A stretch of DNA of 64,000 nucleotides from Sclerurus mexicanus. Its lineage: Eukaryota; Chordata; Aves; Passeriformes; Furnariidae. Of the stretch, positions 1-11,300 are shown in pieces. The position numbers were made by a program, and so were the translations under genes. The notes beneath the pieces were generated by a model. It ran no database searches and was not told the origin of the DNA. It saw only the letters and a list, made by a program, of their open reading frames with translations. Within the stretch, counting starts at the first letter, position 1. Each line of letters opens with the position of its first letter. The stretch spans positions 1 to 64,000 of the forward strand of contig VWZF01005807.1 in NCBI GenBank assembly GCA_013396755.1. The letters are read 5' to 3'.

Positions 1-20
1 CTCCTCTCCTCTCCTTTTTC
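1..20. repeat. (CTCCT)n microsatellite, cut by window start
   Basis: Three perfect CTCCT units followed by a T/C run open the window. The array probably continues to the left, so its real length cannot be judged. Confidence 0.6.
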
Positions 21-3000
21 TTCCTGCCCCTAAGCTGACTTTAACCAAAGTTTCAATGTCTGTTTAAGCAGGATCCATTCAAACTATCAGTGGGCAATTA
101 ACTACCTTACTGTAGAAATTTACTCAGAAATTCTTACCTGTAGGTAGCAATTTCATGTCCAAATTTCTGGTTTAACCTTCTAGCCATTGAATGTTTGAAT
201 GCCAGACTGAAGAGTTACTGATAAGCAACCCTTTCTTTAAAAGTACTTTATTTTAGGTTGTGATCCTCACTAAGCACTGTCTTCGATAAGAGGGAACTAC
301 AAACTTCCACTACTTGCTGTTGCTTTGATTCCATTTTTCACACTCTCTCTCTGTTTTGTCAACATCCATTTGAAGACACTATTTTTGGTTTATAAAATTA
401 TGATGATTGATATATGTTAATGGCGTTGTTTTCAAATCAGATCTGACTGTTTATTTAGACTGCTCAACAGCTATAAAAACTGTCCTGCAATCATTGTTTG
501 GCATAAACAATGATAAAAAAAGGAAACAGTGTTACATGTGATTGAAACTGCTTTGTTTTCTGTTGACTTTGGATTCCCCTTTTCAATATTTGTTTAGCAT
601 TTGTAGAGAAGGTTACTTTACAGCACCTGTACAATTCAGGTACAGCTGGGATTCTCATAAGACTTTTGCATCTTCGTCCTATTTCTGGGAGTTCAAGGCC
701 AAAACCTACCTTTAATACTTAAATATTTGAAGAAAAACATAGAGAATTTAAATGTGAGGTTGTATTTATAGTTTGAGTTTAGTTGTATTTATAAGTTTAG
801 TACATTTGGAAGGTGAATGGACTATCTCCAAGCCACAGTTCTTATGTTCTAGAAAATAGAATAGTTGGTTTATCCTTATGGAAAAATTAAGAAGACATAA
901 TTAGAGTGTTTGAAAGAAATTACAATAAAACATATTTTTTCTTTCTTTAATGGGGGAGAAGTGAATACTCAGTGACAAGGATATGGGAAACAATTACCTT
1001 TTCCAAGGATTACAAGCAGAAAGTAAAATTCTATCAGTTAACTTTTAGCAGCTAATATGAAGACATGATGAAATGATAAGTAAATTTAAATATGGATATA
1101 ATACAGATTTTTGTACACCCAGAAGGGGTACTTGTGCTTGCTGAAGATGCCCTCCAATATGCAAGATAGACATTGTGGCCCTGAACAAGCATCAGTGCCA
1201 TAGGTGTCTGTGTGCTGAGGGAAGGGAGACCAATGTGACACATGGCATACCTACCAAACTGGATGATGCTGAGCTCAGGGCTAGTCCTCTGCATTTCTGA
1301 CAGGGATCCTGAATCCCTCAGTTTCTGGGCTTACTGGTAGAAGTTAAAGAAGCTGTCTTTTCTGGAAATGCACCACACTTCAGCTTAAAGTCAGAGTTTG
1401 GACCAGTCATACATTAGCATGCATTCTCTCACTAAAATAATCTCCCTAATAAAAGTCCTTGACACACGACTTTATGTACTTCCTCTTTTTCTTTCATCTA
1501 TGTAACTCTAAATTTTAGATACAATAAACTTTTCAACTATGAACAGGGGAATTACAACATTTTTTAGGAGCCATCAGGTGACATAGTTCTATTTCTCTTT
1601 CCTTTAAATAGCTAATATATTTATACCGTGATATAAAGCTTTTTGGTAATGTTATTTATATAGTAATTTTCATTATGCAAATGAAATAATAAAATAGCAG
1701 CAATGCAACATAGCTAATGATTTATAGTTGCAAGAATGAGAACCTTAAGGCTTGAACCATCTCAGAATATCTGGAATAACCTTGAGGGCATTTGAACACT
1801 TAAGGATCATCCATTTAACGCTCTTAAAAGTAATAAAGGACAAACACAAAGCTAATCTGGGGTATTTATAATAAATTCACTGTTTAGAGGGGCTTTAAGG
1901 TGTGTATTTAGAATTTCATTTTTTGTGAGGGCCAAGCATATGTAAATATTTGCTTTTTTGACACTGGAAATTAATAATGAAACTGAGCATGGCAGTAAAA
2001 CCAGAAGAACTGCAGAAGAGAGTAATTCTACTGATTACAGGAAGCTTAGATGGTGGAAAGGCCTTGAAACCTATGTCCCACAAACAGGAATAGTCATAAA
2101 TCATATGCAAACATAGGACTGCAGCAAAGTGAAAGCCACTAAGTTAGAAAGAATTTGGCAGCAAAAGGCTACCTGTATTATTGATTTGAACCTGAGTTTA
2201 AACAGCCACCCCTTCAATTTAATATCCCATTCTGAGGGCATTAAAACAAACTCACTGCTAAATAAAACAGAGTTAAAGAGACATGTTGCTAGATACAGCA
2301 AAACAATGAAACAACTTAATTAGGTGATAATGTTTGTGGCACTGGAGTATACACAGTAGTAAACTTTTTGTGGTTGATTAAATGCTGAAATGAAGCAGAC
2401 CATGAAATCTTTCTCAGAGTAAGGAGCTATCTCTGGATCTTCCCGATACCTGGGTATCTCCATACTTCAGTAAGGCAGCAGGTCTCACTCAGAGTCTTCC
2501 AGTCACTCAGCTGTGGGTCTTGGGAGTGTAGACCTTGGAGGATCCAGCACTGACTTTGTTTCTATTCATTTTCTCCATCAATGTGTGCTCCTGTAGGCAT
2601 TTCCCAAAGTGACTTTTTACCTACTGTTTATTTACCCTCTGCTTTCATATATGACTACTGTAACACAGGCCAGGAGATACAGGCACCCAGAAGAACAAAT
2701 AAGCTCATTGACGGGTTCTGACTTGTAAATTTCAAATAGTCTGGGTAAATAATTTGGTAAGTTGGCTTCCTTCACTTTTAGAATTGGGATAAAAATGCAG
2801 AGTGCGTTCCCACTGTTCTCAAAAGGAGAAAAGCAACTGAATATTTTTAGGAGCTGAAAGCAAGTGTTGCAAACAGCTCCTTCGTGCTGTTTCTGAGTCA
2901 CTAAAGCACAACTTGCTGTACACTTTCTGCATTATTGTCAGGTCTACAGGTGCTTACCAAGAATTCTGATGATCACTATACTCAATGTTGTATAAGGTAA

Positions 3001-6000
3001 GTTAGACCAGACAAGGCAATTATTTCAATTTGTTTCAGTAAAGGAGGATTTGAAATAACTTATCTATTGAATAGCACTCAATTTTCTCCCCCAACTGTTC
3101 TGTCATTTTTCCAGATGTGTTCCTGTTGTTTATGGGTACACTATATTTGAATAAAATAATTTTCTTTTGGAACATGGTGAAAGAAATCACCTTAATTCAC
3201 TTAAGAAAAATAATTTCTCAACTCTTCCCATTTTCAATTTTATAAAGGGAATAAAACTTCCATTTGAACTCCTGAAGATCATATATGCATTTTTCAGAAT
3301 TCTGACACTTTCTGTTATAGTACTTCGCAGATAACCTAACTTCCAAGGAATGTCCTTGGTTTGGCCATTACATAATTCAGTACTTTGGAATACTTCGGGG
3401 ATGTTCTGAAGTTATATTTTTATATTTAAAAGTCTAATTGCTATGTTCCTAGGTGAGCTTTTTAAATGCAAATTTAACACATCTACCACCGCCATTCCTC
3501 TTCTGCTCCCATGATCATCAAATCAAGCACCCCTCTGTCAGTCTAGGCTTCCTTCAGATTTGTAACCTGAACTGAAATCTTAATGGCTCTTCCAACAATT
3601 AAATCTTTGACAAAAGCTGGTATTTCTTCACCACAGAATGGCATGTTCAACAAAATGGCTTCCCTGGGGCCAATCTCCATCTTTAAACAAAAACAGTTCT
3701 GGTTCTCTGGAGACATTATATTTATTGAATGTAAATGTCATAATAGCTTGACAAGTGTTGAGCCTTGTCTGAATTTTGTGATCTGAAGCTGTAGTATCCT
3801 ACTGCCTGCCCCACAATTAATCTTATTGTCTTTGTAGGGTCTCAGGGTCTATCTGCCCAGATAACAAGGGGCAAAGTGACCTGTCAGTTAAGCTTAGAAA
3901 CGTGCTAAATCCTGAAAGAGCACTTAAATCCAACACTTAAAAGGACCTCCTGTACAGAATTGCCTTTCCTACCTTTCAACACTTCTCCTAGACAACATGA
4001 TGGAGGAAGGGCAAAAGAAAATCAAAAACCAAACTTAATAGCACCTTCCCTTCCAAAGATCTGATTTATAACAAGATTGTAAGAACATTCTGAAGCTATT
4101 TCATGTTGAATTACAGTATACCTTTACAAGTGGCTGCTAAACTAGGAGTTCATGACAGGTCTACTTGTGTTACTCTCATACTGTTCCTTGTGCTGCCACT
4201 AAAATTTAAAATGCAGTACATACAAAATAGATCTATAAATTTATGTAGTAACTATCCCAACAAATGCAAACTCATTCTTAGTAACCATAAAATTACCTTC
4301 TGTTATCTATCACCCAGAGAATTATAGTTTCATCACTAAGAACAGCCAGCAAAACTGAATAACACTGCCTGTCTGCCCACTATTTCACTGTTATATTCAG
4401 CGCAAGTGCTGCAGCTTGCAGAGAAAAAGGATAAACAACAAAAAATTAAAGCTGAATATATGGTGTGGTAAATAAGGGTTGTGTTGTCAGCTCTGCCCTG
4501 AATACAATTTTTTAAAGTCAGCATCTACCTCTTAGCTTTTAGTTTGAGCCACAAGTCAGTCAATATAATTTTGGTCCCTAGATATGCCAACCAGGTCATG
4601 TTTACGGAGCACTCCACTGTCAAATTACTTGCATTAAACATGGAAACAGAATAACATACACAAACTGCGTAGATTTTAATACTGTACAAATTGATATAAC
4701 TGTCTCTTTGACAGAGTGCTGGGAGCAATAAACTCCACATTGCTAATAAAACTTTTCCTTGGCTCCTCCTCCCTGTCCTGAGCTGAAGGTGGCTCCTCTG
4801 CCACTGTCACAAGAAGCAGTGGCTGGGTGCTGGCATGAGGACATAACTTCTTGCCATCACAGGTATATGCCAAACCTATGCGTACAAAGACCCCCAGAAA
4901 ACACACTCTGCCCACACTGGACTAGTATTATAGGCATGGCATTTGCTGTATGTTTTAAATAATTATTTCCTGCTCACATATATTACAGGAGCATAAAAGG
5001 CTGAATTCATCAGCTGAGTTGTTTTCCGCTAATTGTTTGCTCAGTCTGGTTAGCACCACTAGTGCTGTATGTGAAGCTAGGATCTGAATCCGTACAAAGA
5101 GGCACTGCTTTTGAAGAGACCTTCAATGGAACTTTTTTAATCCTGCTTTCGAATAGCTTTACATTAAGAAAAAAATTAAAATGTACTGTCATTTGGATCT
5201 TGGAGAATGGATTCCCAGCATGTATATTATCTAAATTCTATTCCCTAGCAGAGAAACTGGATAGCATCTGTTGTGATCTTGTTTTTCTCAAAAATATGAT
5301 AATGAAACTTCCAGTCTGTATTTCACTGCTTATCTAGAGCTTATTCATTCAAAGTGTGATAAGAAACTTTTTTTCTCTGTTTTCCAAATGTGTGAATAAA
5401 GCTTGACGGCAGTCAGAAATCTAGCTCTTTTAACATTAACATTTGGAAATTGTGAATTGTCTGCCACAGGACTTTGATGATAATGGTCTTAAAAAGGAAT
5501 AAACAGGAAGGTCAAGCTGCCAGTGCCCTGTATACAAAGAAGAACTAGAACATGCTGTCTGAATAAAACTAAAAGTAATGTTAACTGATCTGCTATGAAG
5601 CACCAGGAATAATTTAGCATTTTAACCAAGCAATTGAAAGAGTAGATGAATACTTTTGCTTCACAAAAGAGTGCTTAGACATTTGGGCAGTGAATCTCTA
5701 TAAACCATACTTCTTTTTGTTTAATATTCATGTTTATTATCCAAATAGCCTTTTTTTGATAAATTAGCAAAGCTCATTAAAAAAGCTCAAAGGATGGAAA
5801 AAATTATCTCTGACATTAAGATAAAATGCGCATTACCAACCCTGTTCTGATTGCTCTAATGTGGAAGTCTTGGATTTTCTGCACAGCATTTGACTTGTCC
5901 TTTCAAAACTGCATATCTCTGCCTTATTATGGCCATTTCCTCTTTATTTGTCTGACTTGGTTAACCCAAGCCTCCCTGCCCACTATCTTTTTTTCTTTAA

Positions 6001-6775
6001 TCTTTCCATTATTCTTGCCTTAGCACCCTTCTTCATACACCCTGTTAGAGTAGATGAGAACCTTTTTTCCTTAAACTTTCAGTCATTCAGATAATTTTAA
6101 TTTTTAGAAATATAAAAAAAAAAATTAAAGGGAGGAAAAAATAAAAAAGCTACATGGTATTTTCATTAAGTTCTCTTCAGTTGGCAGATGTCTGCATCCC
6201 TTTGGTTTACATGAGGGTTTTGTTTCTTTACCCAATCATCTTGCAAATAAGGAGTGACTCCATGGTGGTCAGTTTAACATGATACTTTAGCATTAAAGTT
6301 GTGTGGTACAAGAACTGTGCTTTTTTGTAAATGACACATGCCAATGATTTCAACAGAAATGGAGCATTAACATATAATTAATCTAAACTATAAGTGATAT
6401 AATACCAGTGTAACATTTTATACAGTGTTTTATTAAAAATTACATCCTGAGACACTTTCAGTATTACATATAGCTACAAAATTAAATAGACTGTAAATAG
6501 TATAAAGCAAATTAGAAGTAAAAGCAGGAACATTTTTTTTCTATGTCTATTCTAGTAGTGTCTGAATACTCAGAACTAAATTGAGAGCTCTCCTGAATAT
6601 AAAGACTGCATTCGGGGGCATAGAAATCGCCACTTTATATAGTAACTATGGTTTCTTGAGGGATCATTCTGGACTAGAAAGGGAGCCTCCCACTCCTCAA
6701 GCCACCACAACCTTTGAAATTAAGAGGCTTTACTCAGAAAAATGTAGAAAAGAGGATAACAGTTATTTACTACAA
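21..6775. other. AT-rich unique DNA without recognisable genes
   Basis: Stops are frequent in all six frames and the longest open frames are under 100 codons with no recognisable domain. The patch at about 1100-1330 is richer in G+C and holds an 80-codon minus-strand frame (1052-1294). I do not recognise that product and see no supporting signal. The frames at 4525-5340 likewise lack any motif. An A-rich run lies at 6111-6150. I see no CR1, LTR or tRNA signature. Confidence 0.5.
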
Positions 6776-6776
6776 A

Positions 6777-6809
6777 TATATATATATAGATAGATAGATA
6801 GATAGATAT
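6777..6809. repeat. (TA)n(TAGA)n microsatellite
   Basis: A short TA run passes into about five perfect TAGA units. It lies roughly 120 bp before the GC-rich minisatellite block and is probably length-polymorphic. Confidence 0.85.
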
Positions 6810-6969
6810 GTGTATAACCAAAACCAGAACAGAACAAGCAGCAACCCTGTAACCAAAACTTTCAAACCAATCAAGTCCTCTCTCTGACCCTTCGGTGCAG
6901 TTCTATTTACAGACAGCGGGAGGCGATGCCGCACCCCGGGAGGCAGCTGCTGCAGTGACACAGTCATGG

Positions 6970-6985
6970 CCACTAGGGAGCGCTG
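6970..6985 (+). promoter_or_regulatory. CTCF-like motif
   Basis: The sequence CCACTAGGGAGCGCTG differs at one base from the high-affinity vertebrate CTCF core (CCACTAGGGGGCGCTG). It sits just before the minisatellite in a GC-rich context. Motif resemblance is seen directly; binding is inferred. Confidence 0.5.
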
Positions 6986-7010
6986 TCGGGCTCGCTGAAG
7001 CAAAGGCACA

Positions 7011-7107
7011 GCTCCAGAACTCCAATGGGAGGCATGGGAAGAGGTGCCGGTTCCAGAGCTCCAATGGCAATGGCAGGCATGGGAAGAGGTACCGGTTCCA
7101 GAGCTCC
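7011..7107 (+). repeat. 45-bp minisatellite array 1a
   Basis: A 36-bp starter unit at 7011 is followed by one full 45-bp unit from 7047 and a partial unit from 7092 that stops at the N at 7108. The full unit carries the GGCAATGGCAGG variant. Units contain GGTACC, ACCGGT and GAGCTC palindromes. Confidence 0.9.
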
Positions 7108-7108
7108 N
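7108..7108. other. Single-N assembly junction
   Basis: An isolated N interrupts the minisatellite and is followed by a restart of the array leader (CTGAAGCAAAGG). This looks like a join between contigs that could not be resolved through the repeat. Confidence 0.85.
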
Positions 7109-7124
7109 CTGAAGCAAAGGCACA

Positions 7125-7266
7125 GCTCCAGAACTCCAATGGGAGGCATGGGAAGAGGTGCCGGTTCCAGAGCTCCAATGGGAATGGCAGGCATGGGAAG
7201 AGGTACCGGTTCCAGAGCTCCAATGGGAATGGCAGGCATGGGAAGAGGTACCGGTTCCAGAGCTCC
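7125..7266 (+). repeat. 45-bp minisatellite array 1b
   Basis: A 36-bp starter is followed by units starting at 7161, 7206 and 7251, spaced exactly 45 bp. The two complete units carry the GGGAATGGCAGG variant, unlike array 1a. The last unit runs into the tail. Confidence 0.9.
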
Positions 7267-7607
7267 CATGGGAAGCCACAAGTGAATCCAGGCAGTGGTG
7301 AGTGTCCTCTCAGGAGAGCAGCACAGGACAGAATCAGGGCATGAGCCAGGCCCCCCCCTTCCCAGTGCTGCCACCAGCCCAGCAAGTAGCAGCTGGGCAC
7401 TCAAGCAGAGGGAGAACAAAGGTGTAGTGCATCTGCAAAAAATGAGCACTGGGAAACATCTCGCTGACCACTTCCCAAGCCAGGGAAAGAGTGAAGACCT
7501 CCTCCCAGAAAAAAAAAACCCACCTCACTCAACCCTCTCCTCAGCCATTATGTTGGAATTCAAAGATATTGTCTATCCCTTTGTTTAGGTTTTAGACAGT
7601 TAGCTGG

Positions 7608-7608
7608 N
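7608..7608. other. Single-N assembly junction
   Basis: The first tail stops at GACAGTTAGCTGG, then N, and the next base restarts the leader already seen at 6931. In the second copy the same tail continues without a break at 8363, so this N marks an artificial or unresolved seam. Confidence 0.85.
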
Positions 7609-7647
7609 GCACCCCGGGAGGCAGCTGCTGCAGTGACACAGTCATGG

Positions 7648-7663
7648 CCACTAGGGAGCGCTG
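7648..7663 (+). promoter_or_regulatory. CTCF-like motif, second copy
   Basis: The same 16 bases as at 6970-6985, in the same orientation, carried by the duplicated leader. If the block duplication is an assembly artefact, only one site exists. Confidence 0.45.
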
Positions 7664-7688
7664 TCGGGCTCGCTGAAGCAAAGGCACA

Positions 7689-7857
7689 GCTCCAGAACTC
7701 CAATGGGAGGCATGGGAAGAGGTGCCGGTTCCAGAGCTCCAATGGCAATGGCAGGCATGGGAAGAGGTACCGGTTCCAGAGCTCCAATGGCAATGGCAGG
7801 CATGGGAAGAGGTACCGGTTCCAGAGCTCCAATGGCAATGGCAGGCATGGGAAGAGG
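7689..7857 (+). repeat. 45-bp minisatellite array 2a
   Basis: A 36-bp starter is followed by three units starting at 7725, 7770 and 7815, all of the GGCAATGGCAGG variant. The third stops two bases short at the N at 7858. Confidence 0.9.
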
Positions 7858-7858
7858 N
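7858..7858. other. Single-N assembly junction
   Basis: An isolated N inside the array is followed at once by GCTCGCTGAAGC, the sequence that leads into the array starter. This is the same type of seam as at 7108. Confidence 0.85.
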
Positions 7859-7879
7859 GCTCGCTGAAGCAAAGGCACA

Positions 7880-8021
7880 GCTCCAGAACTCCAATGGGAG
7901 GCATGGGAAGAGGTGCCGGTTCCAGAGCTCCAATGGGAATGGCAGGCATGGGAAGAGGTACCGGTTCCAGAGCTCCAATGGGAATGGCAGGCATGGGAAG
8001 AGGTACCGGTTCCAGAGCTCC
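7880..8021 (+). repeat. 45-bp minisatellite array 2b
   Basis: A starter and units at 7916, 7961 and 8006 reproduce array 1b unit for unit, including the GGGAATGGCAGG variant, and run into the second tail. Confidence 0.9.
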
Positions 8022-8362
8022 CATGGGAAGCCACAAGTGAATCCAGGCAGTGGTGAGTGTCCTCTCAGGAGAGCAGCACAGGACAGAATCAGGGCATGAG
8101 CCAGGCCCCCCCCTTCCCAGTGCTGCCACCAGCCCAGCAAGTAGCAGCTGGGCACTCAAGCAGAGGGAGAACAAAGGTGTAGTGCATCTGCAAAAAATGA
8201 GCACTGGGAAACATCTCGCTGACCACTTCCCAAGCCAGGGAAAGAGTGAAGACCTCCTCCCAGAAAAAAAAAACCCACCTCACTCAACCCTCTCCTCAGC
8301 CATTATGTTGGAATTCAAAGATATTGTCTATCCCTTTGTTTAGGTTTTAGACAGTTAGCTGG

Positions 8363-11300
8363 CCCTGGGAGCAGGTAGTGAGAGAGCTGAGCTTCTATAA
8401 GCCATCTCCTTCTGGCTCCCAACCCCCAAACTGCTGTATTGGCAAGGGACAAACAAACAAACAAACCAAAAAAAATTAAATCCATAAAACATTTTGAAAC
8501 TATAACAAACTGCCTATTCTGTTTCTTCCTAATAAGCCTTGGTTTTATCTCGCAAAATGAAAAGAACAGCAGAATTTTATTATTTTTTTGCCAGTTGCCA
8601 ACACTCCTCTGCATCAGTGCAAATAGACAGCATGTTTCCTCAGGTTGAGGTGAATTGTCCTTTTCTGATGAGGTATTTCAGCAAGCAGCAAGAGTGAAAT
8701 ACTCTTCTCAGTGGACTTATCTGTAGCTTTATTTACAGATTATTCTCACTTTGCAGATGGATGGCAGCTTTTCAGAGCTAATCAATTTGCCGAGTCTTTA
8801 ACAAGGTCAGGGTCATAATAATAGTGCAACTGAAACTGTTTAAATTCTTTTTCTCCCTGCAAAACACTGATTTTTATGGGAAAACATGCAAAGAAAGCAT
8901 TATTGATGTTTAAAATATATCAAATTCATACCATACTTAACTGATTCTGCTTAGATGACAGTATTGAGAGAATTTAAATGACACCAAAAGAGATAATTAG
9001 ATGACCTTATTTAATGATAACCTGGATCCCAGAAATGTATCAAAACTCCACAATTTCTTGTACCTTTAGTTATCTAGAGTTGTTGAAAATGTCACAAGTT
9101 AGCAAAGTACTTAAGAAAATGAAATACTGATTCATGTGGTCCAGAGACTATCATAATTCTAAGAATCCAGACTGAAAGGTCAAGTTCCTTTCCAACATTT
9201 TCTCAAAAATTGTTTGTCTATAACTAATAACATTAACCTGCTTTTTTTGACTGTTTTTTTTTCCCCTCTCAAAGCATGACTGTACTCTGCAATTAGTAAC
9301 AGTAACTGAACACTGGAAAGAATTAACACTTTAAATACCAACTATGGAAGTGTGTATTAGTGTTGTGTTTAGGTAGGGTTGTTTGCTCTCCTATGGTATA
9401 AGTTAGTACATTTCATTTTATGACAAAACTTTCAAACTAAGATGAAGTTTATTGAGAAATGTACTCAGATTTTGCCAGGAAATTTAAGAACTATACCTGC
9501 TTCATTGCCTTCCCAGTATTTAAATTTGAACAAGGAGTAATTATTAACTCTAAAGAAGTCTAAAAGAAGACCTCAAGATACACACTACATACAGGAAAGC
9601 AGAAGCTTTTCAGGTATGTTAGCGTCTGTATATTTAGGTGTATTATCATGTCAATATTTAGCAGTTTATTTGTACAATGAGTTGAGCCTCCTGTTCAAGC
9701 TAATCCATAGAAATATCTTCAGTATTCTTTGAGATATTTTCCTTTTTTTTTGGATCATTGTTTCCTGAATCATCTGTTACAAAACTGTATTTGAGATAAG
9801 ATGAACATTACTGCCCACCATTACAGTTGTATCTATATTAATAAAAAACCTTGCATGGCACAACCCTTATCTGTGCAACCCTAACATTTCAGAATAGTTG
9901 TCTCCAAAGAATCTGCTGAAGTACTCCTTGGTACACAATAATCTCAAAGCCATGCACAGGCACAGTATGAAAAAAGCACAATTTGCCACAGCCTGAAGCC
10001 CTGATGTGCACTTCCCTAACCAGCTAATGATATACAGCATCTCGTGTCTGTGCTCTGGCCCGCACCCTGGCTTTTTTCAGTTTACTGCTTTACATGTCAC
10101 CAAGAAGTTCAAGCATAAAAACAACACTGTACTTTTTTTATGGATTGCAACACATTGGGTGTCATAAGAATACATAGAACTGTTTTGTGCAAAATAAGAC
10201 AGAGTTCATTACACTAAGGCATTCAAAATTAGTATAGATTATTACATCATCTGGTACTCTGAGACCACACAGAGACCTGGAATACACCCAAAGTTTGGAA
10301 GCAATGCAGAAACTTTAACTTAGACTGTTATCAGGATGGAGCTGACAGGTTAATTTTGTAAGCATTAAGGAATGTGAAAAGAACTTGGGATACATAAGTC
10401 CACATTCTGTTCTGTCTCTGGACTCATCTTTCTCAACCTACCTTAACCTGCTTTTTTGTCTCACCCACCAGTTATGTTTTGACTTCTTAAAGCTTTTTGA
10501 GGGAATGAGTGATAGTTTACCTGCATGGCAGCTGTATCAGTTGGCCCCATCCTGGCTTTGACCTTTATAAATAAAAATAATATTTAAACCAACATTCAGA
10601 TTAATGAATAATACTCAACAGCGTCACTGAATATGCATGGCAAAATGCAGCACCCTTTCCCTACCTCCTTTGTTTCCTGGTTGAGAAGAAAAACTAAATT
10701 AAAGCTCTGCTTTATGGTGCATGCAAATCTCTGGATAAATACAAATTGCTAAATTGGATGTCATGTGTGTGTCAATAGTGCAACATATCACAGATACAGG
10801 TAACCTCCTTAAGGAACAGACATGGTGTTTAATGTGTCTGATGGATGCCCTTTTATATTACAACAATATTGAGGACTCCATGACAAACTCCTGACAGCCT
10901 AAACAAATTTCAGGCATGCACGATAACGATGAAAAATCTCAAAGCATTCATACACTTTACAGTGGAGTGTCAAAGGTCTTTTGTAAGTCAGTGTATCTCA
11001 GTAAAGCAGGGAAGTTTTAACCAGGAACTGAATCAAATAGTCTGTCAATTACGTTATTTGATTTTTGTGGCTCAGCTTGTCCTTAAGGTTGTTTTTCTAG
11101 AACTATGTCAATATCCTTAAAGTTCCTACAGTACAACATGCCAGTAGCTGCCATTTTGGCACAATTTCTGATACACTGATGCTTATCAATCTAATCATGT
11201 AAGGCTCATCTTCCAAAGGGAAACAACTGAAAGATCATAGCATCATATTTCACAGTGGAGTGGCTGTCATCACCATATATCATGCATGTATGCAAAGGTC

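Larger units (their letters stand above)
6931..7607. repeat. GC-rich minisatellite block, copy 1
   Basis: This GC-rich unit contains, in order, a leader with a CTCF-like motif, two 45-bp minisatellite arrays separated by an N at 7108, and a tail that ends at the N at 7608. The leader (6931-7107) matches 7609-7785 at an offset of 678. The tail (7267-7607) matches 8022-8362 at an offset of 755, homopolymers included. Open frames of about 150 codons exist on both strands, but only because the repeat unit is a multiple of three and lacks stops; I do not call them genes. Read on the minus strand, the block could be part of an LTR, since a TAAATAG sequence follows the GC-rich part, but I see no clear TG...CA ends. 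Confidence 0.75.
7609..8362. repeat. GC-rich minisatellite block, copy 2
   Basis: This repeats the leader, arrays and tail of copy 1 in direct orientation. Tail identity appears complete over about 340 bp, including a run of nine C and a run of ten A, which would be expected to diverge in a real old duplication. It has three repeat units in its first array against one full unit in copy 1. A retained second haplotype or overlapping contig ends explain this best; a very recent tandem duplication is the alternative. Confidence 0.75.

Noticed and set aside
1052..1294. An 80-codon minus-strand frame considered as a processed pseudogene
   Set aside because: I could not match it to any family, and there is no poly-A tail or target duplication.
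6770..7449. Minus- and plus-strand frames of about 150-170 codons
   Set aside because: They are translations of the 45-bp minisatellite, present on both strands and across N bases, with no domain.
7560..8204. A 214-codon minus-strand frame, the longest in the window
   Set aside because: It crosses two Ns and is minisatellite plus tail; the same peptide appears in the duplicated copy.
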